DNA of 64,000 nt from the NCBI GenBank assembly GCA_018907035.1, contig JACCIC010000021.1, positions 2,111,501-2,175,500 on the forward strand, written 5' to 3'. Positions 53,223 to 62,000 of this stretch are shown here, one piece after another. Within the stretch, counting starts at the first letter, position 1. Each line of letters opens with the position of its first letter. This DNA is from Sycobia sp. Sy_11. Taxonomy: Eukaryota > Arthropoda > Insecta > Hymenoptera > Epichrysomallidae. The notes under the pieces are model-generated. The model was not told the DNA's origin and made no database searches. It saw nothing but the letters and a program-made list of their open reading frames with translations. Position numbers and translations under genes: made by a program.

Positions 53223-55444
53223 CGCAACAACCTGAAGGGTGTCGGGGATTACCATCCCGCTAATCTACGCACAAAACTTTTTGGGCAAAGCAATCTCTGA
53301 TAAAAACGCACTTAATGTTTTCTATGATTGTGTTCCGATTGTAATTTTGTAGTGCAGCACCAAAATCATCAAAATCACCATCTTATACGTGCTTTTATTA
53401 CTTTAAAATGTCGCAATGACGCCTAAACCTATCATACCGAGACAGATATTAATTTTGTCAGTAAATTACTTGCATTTAAAATAGATTTGCTGTTGTATAC
53501 GATTCTCAACTTGTACAAAAAAAATTATAGTCATAATGAATTCAGTTTAATTAGCAAATCAAACTATTTGTTATCTTAAAATAGCTCGCGGCATTTGTAA
53601 CTTAAGTATTTTATCAAGTTAAATACATGTACAATACAATTAATATATAAAAAATAAAATTAAAAATCATGCAGTAAAATTCATGATTAAAAAATTATAA
53701 TTACTTATTATGTATAATTATAATATATTATATTTTAAATGATAATGAATGGAAAAAGTTGTTGGTCCCACATCTTATGCTCAAAATTCAATTTTCGTTT
53801 ATTGTTTATCTTACAATTCCATTTTTCCACACACTATTGAGGAAAGTAATTATCAAATTTTAAACATTTATATAAAAAAATAATACATATATATATACAA
53901 CGCAACGCTCACGGTTACCTATAACTCCCACTTGGCAGGAAATTAATTTTGCGCAATTATTATTGCACAATGATCTATTAATTTACTTCTAGGCTCTAAA
54001 TTTTTCCCTTGTGTAATTTGTAAAAGAAAAAAGTAAACATAATTTATAAATATCTAAATATAAAAATAAAATTTAAACAACAAATAAATTATTACCAGCA
54101 TTAAAAAATAAAATGCTATATTTGTTTTTTGCTGTATACATTTCTAAAAGTAGTATATTTTCTGTTGGAAGTAAATATTTTTTTAATTGTACAACAAAAT
54201 ATTCGCTAGATTTATGATGACTTTGTTAAATTTAAATAAATCGTTCTCGCATAACGTAAATATTTTCTTAATTTAAGAATTTTCTTGACGCATTATATCC
54301 TAGAAAATATTTAGTGGATAATAAAAGAGATTTTTTTCAATTTACATTATAAACAATAATTCTGTGACAAGATTTTAATATTTCTATAAATTTGATTTTT
54401 TTCAGTGTTGCTAGTCCATTTACTTCCCGAGTTCCCGATATCAGGTGCGTGCAAACGGTAATTCAGCAAGGTCGCGCAGCACTTGTCACCTCCTTCGGTA
54501 TTTTCAAATTTACAGTCTGCTATTCGCTCACGGAATTCATTAGCACCATCATTCTGTACTCTATTAGTTCAAATTTCACCGGGCTGCAATTTTTCTACGT
54601 GGACGTTCTCCTTTTCGTAAATTTTGCCTTTTTCTTTGGTAAAACAGAAGCATACGATAAACGATTAGCAAGAGAACCGCCAACATCAAGTCTTGTCAGC
54701 TTTACTCCGCTCTTCTCGCTAACGGTTCATACCATTATTATAGCTATATTTGAACTGATTGTTTTCTATGCAGTGCAGCAATTTGAGTGGTTCATACCTT
54801 TTGTGAGCAAGGATGAATTTCTTTACGACTGCTATGAAAATTACTCGGTCTTCTGTTTGTCTACATTTCAGTATGCCATTATAGCAATTATATTCTCTCG
54901 AGGCAAGCCTTACAGAAAGGCTATTTATACTAATAAGTGTTTTATATTGTCAATTGTTATTTTGTCAATAGCCAATGTATATATTACCCTATATCCAGCT
55001 CAGTGGGTTATAGATCTATTGGAACTCAAGATGCCACCAGTTTATGATTGGAGATTCATGATTGTTGGACTTGCAGTAATTAATTTCATAATATGTCTTG
55101 TTTTTGAATCTTTTATTGTAGAGTATGTCATTCAAAAAAAAATCAAACCTAAATTCTACAGACCTGAAAAATCGAAAAAACAATATTTACTTTTAGAGTA
55201 TAATTTAAAATGTGACCCTAATTGGCCTCCAGTAAGTATGGAGCTTCCTAATTTACCAATTACACCCAGTTATGAAAATATTGTAAATTCAACTCGAAAA
55301 GCAAGTATTGCTGAGACAATTACTTCTATGTGCATTATAGATGAGAATGAGCAAAATATTCAAACAAATAAACCATTCTCCAAAAGTGGGATTGACAATT
55401 TAGCATTTAAAAATGATTCGACTGATGTTAATGAAATTGACTAA
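26115..55444 (+). CDS. ATP13A3: P5B-type transport ATPase (ATP13A2/3 family), 17 coding exons
   Basis: P-type ATPase of the P5B group; relatives sit in late endosome/lysosome membranes and export polyamines to the cytosol. Coding exons: 26115-26130, 26271-26338, 26437-26604, 26778-26848, 28649-28909, 32237-32441, 35358-35556, 36919-37030, 38655-38844, 39691-39891, 40575-40760, 46304-46773, 49151-49292, 49405-49550, 50706-50925, 51657-51738, 54406-55444. All junctions are GT-AG with matching phases; total about 1258 residues (human ATP13A3: about 1226). Motifs: N-terminal hydrophobic hairpin (exon 3), actuator TGES (about 329-332), P5B-specific PPALP (453-457), phosphorylation site DKTGTLT (Asp 496), nucleotide-site KGSPE (669-673), TGDN (763-766), hinge GDGAND (889-894), and a C-terminal domain of about six membrane segments in the last exon. 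Start: in-frame TAA at 26106 and an acceptor at 26035 precede the ATG. Residue numbers allow for one apparent missing base in exon 12. Closest paralogue (13A2 or 13A3) is not settled. Confidence 0.93.
26271..26604 (+). other. ATPase coding exons 2 and 3: N-terminal cytosolic tail and first hydrophobic hairpin
   Basis: Exon 2 (26271-26338) completes the glycine codon begun in exon 1 and ends with an acidic DGQDEQM stretch. Exon 3 (26437-26604) continues with DAYGYERN and then about 25 hydrophobic residues. The pattern of an acidic tail, then a YGY motif, then a membrane hairpin matches the N terminus of ATP13A3, which supports the start chosen at 26115. Confidence 0.8.
26849..28648 (+). other. 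ATPase intron 4
   Basis: About 1.8 kb between coding exons 4 and 5. It contains (AT)n arrays at 26884-26931, 27855-27901 and 28379-28436 and a CpG-rich segment at about 28100-28270 with no protein similarity. Confidence 0.8.
28910..32236 (+). other. ATPase intron 5
   Basis: About 3.3 kb with (AT)n arrays at 28998-29041, 30268-30313, 32065-32107 and 32159-32208, a run of about 20 T at 31343 and a C9 run followed by CA repeats at about 31766. The last (AT)n array ends only about 30 bases before the exon 6 acceptor. No gene is seen inside. Confidence 0.8.
32442..35357 (+). other. ATPase intron 6
   Basis: About 2.9 kb. (AT)n arrays lie at 32797-32839, 33184-33247 and 35134-35184, with shorter ones near 34408 and 35200. 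No coding similarity was found. Confidence 0.8.
35557..36918 (+). other. ATPase intron 7 with triplet and dinucleotide repeats
   Basis: A long (AAT)n run, partly changed to GAT, starts at 35573, only about 16 bases after the exon 7 donor. A (CT)n run at 36214-36272 and three (AT)n arrays (36438-36485, 36590-36627, 36722-36767) follow. The intron splits the glycine codon of the TGES motif. Confidence 0.85.
37031..38654 (+). other. ATPase intron 8, with AGGTCA-like half-sites
   Basis: About 1.6 kb without long microsatellites. Exact AGGTCA or its complement TGACCT occurs at 37565, 37959, 38069, 38182 and 38262, along with near matches. Two G9 runs lie near 37081 and 37172. The texture suggests a degenerate repeated element rather than a gene. 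Confidence 0.6.
41046..41185. repeat. Three (AT)n arrays in a higher-order repeat
   Basis: Three (AT)n blocks are separated by two identical GTGTGTGTGTCTGTT spacers, at 41081-41095 and 41132-41146, a period of 51 bases. The identical spacers show a duplication of array plus spacer, not just slippage within one array. Confidence 0.9.
43086..43199. repeat. Long (GT)n microsatellite
   Basis: About 114 bases of GT repeats with two GG interruptions near the 3' end, the longest dinucleotide array in the window. Alternating purine and pyrimidine of this length can adopt Z-DNA. The threonine/histidine- or cysteine/valine-rich open frames across it are not genes. Confidence 0.95.
44690..44860 (-). 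repeat. Copy of a dispersed repeat end (CTGTAAGACCGATAAAAATA family)
   Basis: On the minus strand this segment reads TCAGATTCTGCGGGGATAAT, then GACAGTCTGACTGTCA, CTGTAAGACCGATAAAAATA and CACAACAGTCGAC. The same order of motifs with small changes occurs on the plus strand at 50465-50625. It lies just downstream (minus sense) of the Penelope-like remnant and may be its 3' end, though that is inference. Confidence 0.7.
45240..46215 (-). pseudogene. Broken Penelope-like retroelement (RT and GIY-YIG endonuclease remnants)
   Basis: Minus-strand fragments appear in the order found in Penelope-like elements. At about 46135-46160 is the reverse-transcriptase motif SLDAVSLF. At about 45750-45860 are RAI...[12 protein letters not shown] and NNDYPVDYM, the region after the RT palm. 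At 45608-45667 is [15 protein letters not shown], the linker before the endonuclease. At about 45437-45505 are VYEI and [10 protein letters not shown], the GIY-YIG nuclease core. Frame changes and stops separate them, and the middle of the RT with its YVDD box is missing. Penelope-like elements copy themselves into DNA by target-primed reverse transcription with this nuclease; this copy is dead. It lies antisense inside ATPase intron 11 and ends about 90 bases before exon 12. Confidence 0.75.
46304..46773 (+). other. ATPase coding exon 12 with an internal frame break
   Basis: The exon opens in one frame with [12 protein letters not shown] and continues to TVVRPP, both normal for the nucleotide-binding domain of this family. 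After a run of GAC codons at 46481-46495 the conserved sequence ([17 protein letters not shown], then KGSPE) continues in a different frame. The break lies in the repeat GAC(5)-ACGACGAC at about 46495/46496 and corresponds to one missing base. No stop-free single frame and no plausible small intron joins the halves. A base-calling or assembly error in the triplet repeat is most likely; a real frameshift would destroy the enzyme. Confidence 0.75.
46774..49150 (+). other. ATPase intron 12
   Basis: About 2.4 kb, AT-rich, with a short GT run at about 47210, CA run at about 48849 and AAT/AAC triplets at about 49028-49075. No coding similarity and no long (AT)n array. Confidence 0.75.
50238..50625. 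repeat. Inverted pair of dispersed repeat ends
   Basis: The left arm (about 50250-50330) reads in minus orientation and the right arm (about 50480-50625) in plus orientation through the same motifs, CTGTAAG(A/G)CCGA followed by AAAATATTTAT. The two arms are thus inverted copies around an AT-rich centre of about 150 bases. The right arm also matches the segment at 44690-44860 at length. It could be a small inverted-repeat (MITE-like) element or two retroelement ends in opposite orientation. It sits inside ATPase intron 14. Confidence 0.7.
51739..54405 (+). other. ATPase intron 16 with possible transposon scraps
   Basis: About 2.7 kb. The last long (AT)n array of the window is at 53179-53221. 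A segment at about 52838-52885 (CAGTGACGGAAC then AGGGGGTGTCG) resembles the end of a hAT transposon, and G-rich AGGGGGAGGGGGG lies near 52377. No matching inverted end was found, so these are only suggestions. Confidence 0.5.
54406..55444 (+). other. ATPase last coding exon: membrane domain and tail
   Basis: A single exon of 346 codons including the stop. It opens with [13 protein letters not shown], the segment that follows the hinge domain in P5B pumps, and codes for about six hydrophobic segments (M5-M10) and a polar tail of about 90 residues. It is AT-rich in codon choice, in contrast to exons 7 and 12 of the same gene, which are very GC-rich. Confidence 0.85.
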
Positions 55445-55532
55445 AAGTGATATTATTAAGAGTATTATATATTTAAAGACTTTTATACGTGTGTAGCTTT
55501 AAGTGTACTGTATAATATTATCTAACTGTGTA

Positions 55533-55605
55533 ATTAAAGTTATTGTTACCTAAGTTGTTTGTTTATTATATTTTTAATAATAAACCTGTTCATCCATGAA
55601 ATAAA
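55533..55605 (+). terminator. Poly(A) signals of the ATPase gene
   Basis: Three candidate signals follow the stop at 55444: ATTAAA at 55533-55538, AATAAA at 55579-55584 and AATAAA at 55600-55605. The two canonical ones lie inside the last coding exon of the opposite-strand TEX10 gene, so the two transcripts probably overlap at their 3' ends. Confidence 0.5.
55562..55567 (-). terminator. Poly(A) signal of the TEX10 gene
   Basis: TTTATT on the + strand, AATAAA on the minus strand, only about 7 bases past the TEX10 stop codon at 55574-55576. The resulting 3' untranslated region would be very short. Confidence 0.45.
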
Positions 55606-57830
55606 ACAAATTACAAATCATTAATCTAGAATTTTGTTCATCTTCAGATCCTAATATTGTAATAGTTTTTGCATTTTCTAAAATAAAAAAAGAAAATTTA
55701 TATTAATATTTAAAATTAATAAAAGCTTATGTAAAGGGATAATAGTTTTAATTAAAATATTGAGTATTTTAATTAAAATACTCAATTGGATATAAATGTT
55801 ACTGTATCCTACCAATGATAGAATCATGATTTTGTTCTAATTTTGCTTGTATCCATTGCCTATGTTGCAAGACAACTCGATTAATCATTTGTATTGTACT
55901 ATCCTGAATTTGATTTTTAAGTAATAAAATAGGGAGTGACGCAATAAAATCCTTAAAAACTTCTTCACTATAAGGTAAATAAAATTAATTATCATTTTCA
56001 TTCATACATTATGTTAGATGAAATTTTATTTGTTGTATGCTATTTTAATGCTTACCTATGTATATAATACAAATTATGATCCATTGCAATATCTTTAAGA
56101 ATCGTAAATAAATGTGTTTGCAAATTATTTTTAGACTCTTGCAAGTATGTATTTATAAGAGTTTTTAATATATTTTCTAAAAAAATTTTATTTTTATACC
56201 AAATTATATATGCATTTAAAAATAGTATTCTAAGAACTTTAATCATATATGATACTGCATATACTTTATTATCAGACCAATTTTGAAGTTTATCTGTTAA
56301 AAAAATAACATAAAGCACAATTTTTTATAGTTCTATTTTTTTAAAAGAAAAAAAATAAAATATTAAATAAAAATTCTTACTTATGAGAAAGTCAAGTACT
56401 TGAGAACACAATGTTTTATCCAAATTATAAGTTTTACTATTACAAGAGATAGTAGTAAACCAAATATAGATATAGCATAAGGTTAAATTTTGCTGTAAAC
56501 AATCATCAGGAGTTATTATAATGTCTTTTTTCACTCTACCAGTAGATTTGTCTTGTATATATGGCATTTCCAAAAGAAGATTTTTGATAAATATGCCTTC
56601 AAATTTGTTTTTAAACCATTCACTGATTGTTAATATTTGATTTTTATTTTCCAATAACTCTAAATATTCAATAATCGATTGAATTATACTTGTAATGCAT
56701 TCTAAAAGATTTGCTGCTTCGATTGAAATTGGAAGATGAACATCAGCTAAAACTTGTTTTTTTGGACTAACTTCTATCCAACTATCAAACATTAAAGGCA
56801 TTAAGGATTCAATATAATTTTGTAATGTTTGTATATCATCAGAATTATTAGTACTATTAGAAAGTTCTGTATTCTGAAAATTAATAGAACAAACTCTCAA
56901 GCGACCTGGAGAATAAATTGGATAGTGACCATTACTATCTTTTATATGATACACTTTTGGAATATATATTGATGAATTGATTTTATTGCATTGCTTATTT
57001 TGAACAATTATTGACAAAAACTTTTGTAAACTATTTAAGACTTTTATTCTCCACTTTATACTGGTATTTTTAGAGTTAAGATGCATCGTTAACTGTCTTC
57101 CTGGTTGAGCTTGAGACCGAAGCTTGGAGATCATATCCAAAAAATATAAAAGTATTTTATAACTGTAACTTGCAAGAAAACTACTACAATGCTGCATCAA
57201 TAAATCCAGAAAAAGAAGTGAATCTTCCATTATATTCTGATTAATATGAGTCATTGCACATGTCAAATACGAAAATAATATCTTAGAAAATGGTAAAAGC
57301 TGTTCTTTTGTAATTGGACTTAATACTAAATTTAAGGCTTTTAAAGATTCTCTTCTAATAGGTTTCTCTTTATCAAGTACTAAAGCTGAAATTCCTTTCA
57401 ATAATTCATTCAAATGTTTACTTAAAATATTCAATGAGTGTTCTGATAAAATTTCTTTTAATTCTCTGATCGCATCTTGTCTTACTGATGAATTATAATG
57501 TTGTAACCTTGTCAGAAGATCCTAAAAACGTTTAGATTATTTTATATAATTTGAGTACTATATAAAATATATTTATATGTAATTAATCTTTTTTTTATAT
57601 ATATAAAAATTTTATATTAAAATTATTACTTTGACATTAAGTTTTCTTCGACTAAGAATTTCTGTCTTATCTTGATGTTTTAATTGTTCACGAATAATAA
57701 TTTTTTTTACTTTAAAACTAGCATCTGTAATATTCAATCCTTTTGGTAACTGCTTTGATCCTTTACTTTTTAGTTTAACTTTTGCCTTTTCAGATTTTAA
57801 TTGCTTCTGATGTCTGTGATTTTTACCCAT
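55574..57830 (-). CDS. TEX10: TEX10/Ipi1 homologue, 60S ribosome assembly factor, 5 exons
   Basis: Encodes about 612 residues. Family members (yeast Ipi1, animal TEX10) belong to the nucleolar Rix1/PELP1-TEX10-WDR18 complex, which helps process the spacer between 5.8S and 25/28S rRNA and release pre-60S particles. Exons on the minus strand: 57830-57630, 57521-56381, 56293-56056, 55967-55813, 55677-55574; all junctions are GT-AG with matching phases. The N terminus is lysine-rich (MGKNHRHQKQLKSEKAK, then SRRKLNVK) and leads into DLLTRLQHYNSSVRQDAI. This lysine-rich start plus DLL...HYN is the family's opening. ITKEQLLPF, CAMTHINQNIMEDSL and the helical repeats after them form the Ipi1 N-terminal ARM-like domain (about 68-200). 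The rest is less conserved helical repeat. It is shorter than human TEX10 (about 929). The gene is tail-to-tail with the ATPase gene, with 129 bases between stops, and head-to-head with ABCB6. Confidence 0.88.
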
Positions 57831-59048
57831 AATTTTGATTACTGCAACAATTTATATGATTATAAATAATATTTAATTATTACATTTTTAATTATATGAT
57901 ATATAATTAAAATTTTTCATAAATTTTAAAACTAATATTAATTTATATACTCTATTAAATAACAATTATAAATTAATGATAATTATTAAAATATGATAAG
58001 TACATACTTCAGTTATCCAATTCTATAAAATTTTATATTTAATTAATTATTTTTATTAACAATTTAAAAAATAAATATTAATCTTGCACGTGGTCTTGAT
58101 AACAACTTATAGATGTTACAGACTATACAGCCTAGAGCCACTCAGTAGAGCCTACCGTCTGTTTATATGTACGCGCATGTACGATGTGTGATGTGCGGAA
58201 TGCGGCACATCACGTGCCTCGCTGACGATGACCTGGCCTGGCTGTAAGTCTTTGTACTGAACTAGCGACCAAGTAAGACACGTTAGGTTAGAATATGATA
58301 TAATCAGATAATAAGTTATATATTTACATTTTACATGCACACCAACTACGTTAAAATATAATGACATTTGAAAATTACAGAAATTAATGAGAACAGGCTT
58401 TAATCAGCTACAATTTTGTTACAATTACGTCGAAATGAATAACAAAAGATTTAAATAATTCAAAGATTTATAAAAATATTTTTTTCTTTATGCAATCAAA
58501 TACAATCAACTCGATTAGTAGGTATGTGGTTCAATGATTGAAAAATTTATTTTTATTTTATTTTCGCATGAAATTGTATCTATTAGTAATATATATATAT
58601 ACATATATATGCGTGTGTCTAAAAAATAAGACAAGGTTAATAAAAATTAAAAATTATATTTCTATTAACGTTTCTATTATAAATCAGATTAAATACTTTT
58701 ATTACTAATTTCATAGATTAGATTAAAACTTTATAATTAGCATTATAGTGATTTTCTTTTTTTTTTATTATTATAAAAATATTTTGTTTTTCATTCATTT
58801 ACATCAATTGTTGCAATTGCAACAATTGACGAACAAAATAAGTCTATATAATCATAAATCATTATTTTATAAAAATTTTAATGGAATCATAAACAATATT
58901 TTTACTTTTTTGCAGGTGGTTTTTATGAATACAAGATGGCTTTATTAAAAAACAAAATTTTATGATTGATTAATAAATTAGATTAATAACTAATTAATTT
59001 ATTTAAAAATTCTCTAACTAAAAGTATTGACAATAAAAAGAATTTAAG
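57831..59048. promoter_or_regulatory. Shared upstream region of TEX10 (-) and ABCB6 (+)
   Basis: About 1.2 kb separates the two start codons. A GC-richer patch at about 58080-58260 contains a CACGTG E-box at 58211-58216, the core bound by USF, Myc and TFEB/MITF-type factors. The rest is very AT-rich. A splice acceptor-like TTTTTGCAG at about 58908-58916 and a short ATG frame of seven codons at 58925-58948 lie ahead of the ABCB6 start. If transcribed, they suggest a spliced leader with a small upstream ORF. Promoter function is inferred. Confidence 0.45.
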
Positions 59049-62000
59049 ATGAATAGTACAAATATGACGTTTTGTCCACCAAATATAACTTTCACCGAAA
59101 TTTGGGTAAATCATGGCATGTCAAAATGTTTTATGGATACAGTCAGTACTGGCATTATTACATTATATTTGGTGGTTTTTGGTTCATTACAATTAAGAAT
59201 GTACCGTCGATATGGAACTGAAATTGATTTCCATACAATACAAAGTACAAGTAAATTATATAAATTACAAAAATTCTTACTCTATTTTATTCCAATTTTA
59301 AGTCTTCTTAGAATTATTTTACAAGCAACATTTTTAGATGATAGGCAAGTTTATGGATACATGGTATGACTGATAAATAATAACATTTGTCTAAAAATTT
59401 GTTTTATTTTTAAATTATTTAATAAGATAAATTTGTTCTAGATTTTAACAACAATATTAACATTAATCATATATCCATATTCAGTTCATATATTAACAAT
59501 AGAAAGACACAAGTTATTACCAAGCGTTCCACCTCATGGTCATGGTATTGTTTTGCTTGGTTTTTGGACACTAGCATTCGTTACAGAAAATCTTGTTTTT
59601 GTTAATATTTCAAAGTGGGAATGGTGGTTTAAATTAAACAGGTACATATTTGAAATTATTAATATTCTAAAATAAATTTACAAATAATGCTTCAATCAAA
59701 CAGTTATAATCAGTTTCAAATACTTTTTTTACTTAAATAACTTAAAGTAAATAATAAAAAGCTGTTATCACCCATTAGCAATGTACTTTTATGCCATATA
59801 CTATGTTAAAAAATATTAATAATGTGGATTAATATTCACAAAATATATAGATAATTTTCAATCAATTTGTATTTTAGGATTTATAGAATTTATCATAATA
59901 TCCAACTTTTTTTAAGAGTAAATAAAGTAATAAATTAAATAAGAAATACAGTTTAATTGTGCAGAAAAAAGTATAAATAAATCATTTTAAAAATAATGAT
60001 AATTATTTATAAAAATTTGCTTTTGGAACTCTTAGATTAGTTTCATAAATATAACAAAGAATTTCTCTTAGAAATAATTTTCAATAATAAATGAATGACT
60101 TCAATTTATTATTAGGAAATAATAAATGAAGAGTAATTTATAAAATTGTTGTGAAATAATAATATATACAAAGTTTATCATTGCATGTCTATAATTAAGT
60201 TACCAACATTTTACTAATGAGCCCTGCAGATAACTTTGAAAAAAATGTAAACAATTTTTTTTGAATTGTTATTTTATGGTGCGTTCAATTTTGATTTTAA
60301 AATATTTAAATCTAAGACAATTTTTATTCATTAATAAAATTTGTTTTTATATAAATATTCAATTTCAAATAAAGCTATATTTAGAACTTTTTATGATTGG
60401 TTCAACATACTACATTGAATACAGTAGTTAATGTAATTTTATTATGCCATGAAGTTTTAAATCAGCTATTTATATAATTCTATTTTCAGTCCATCAGATC
60501 AAGTTGAAATGGTACTATTTATTTTGCGTTACTGCAGTACTCTATTGATTTTTATTCTTGGTTTACGAGCACCTGGAATTGTCAGCAATCCTACAAGCAA
60601 TTATACTAGCTTTGGTGATGGCACGAATACACGATCCAGATTTTATCAAGGTGTAAGTTATGTATTAATTTTATATACATGATTACTCAAACCTATAGAG
60701 AACAAATACTAAAACATTTTAATTTAACTTTTAAAAAGTTGGTTTCAAAAATATTTTTCAATTAATATAAAAAAAAATAATTTCTACACATTGCATTGAT
60801 AATTTTTTTATTAAACAAAAAAGTCAGTGAACTATGATTTTGAATTTTGAAGGATTTGTTATAAAGTAAATGTGGTAAATACAACATAGATGTTTATTAT
60901 TACTTACCATTAAAATATAACTTAAAAAAGACTATATATAACCATAGTAACCATTTTGCTTTCTGTTTTCAAACATTTTAATAACCTTAAACATTTTTAA
61001 TAATTAAAAATTGATAGTTATGTATTCAAAAAATGAATATCGTAAGAAAGCTACTATTGCTAAAGTTAATATTCATTTTCAGCATCCTGGTGAAAATATT
61101 TCAACTTGGAGAAATGCATGGTATAAAGTTAAAACTCTTGCTCCTTTTCTTTGGCCAAAGAGTATTTTACTACAGCTGAGAGTGGTCTTTTGTTTTGTAT
61201 TACTTGTTGCTGGCAGAATTATTAATCTTTATGTTCCTCTTTATAATAAAAAAATTGTAGATAGTGTAACTGATACTCCTCAACAATTTAGGTTTGTTAA
61301 AATCATAAATAACATTTTTTATAATAAATATTTTAAATTAATGTAATTATAAGTTAATATAATATTTAACTTAATATAATTGTAGCTAATTATATTAATG
61401 TATTAATTTTATTATAAATAATTTTTACATTTACATGAGGAATGTTTTTTCTAAGCATTAAAATAATTATTTATATTTAGATGGGATTTGGTATTAATTT
61501 ATGTTGGTTTCAAATTCCTACAAGGAGGTGGTACAGGAGGAATGGGAGTTTTAAATAATTTAAGATCATTTTTATGGATTCGTATTCAACAGTATACAAC
61601 TCGTGAAGTGGAAGTAGAACTTTTTAGGTAAAAACAAAATAACTTGGATTACAACTATTTAATCTTTTATATGAAATTAAATAATTTAGTATGAAATAAT
61701 ATTAAAGTAAGAGTAAAAAAAGTAAATTATTATTATTAATTATTCCAGGCATTTACATGGTTTAAGCTTGCGTTGGCACCTTGGACGTAAAACTGGAGAA
61801 GTTCTTCGTGTGATGGATCGTGGCACTGATTCTATAAATAATTTGTTAAATTACATTTTATTTTCCATTTTTCCAACAATCGTGGATATAATAGTAGCAG
61901 TAATATTTTTCATTAGTGCATTCAATAAATGGTTTGGATTAATTGTTTTTGTAACGATGACTCTTTATATTGGTAATTCTATTTACTTTTATGTATTTTA

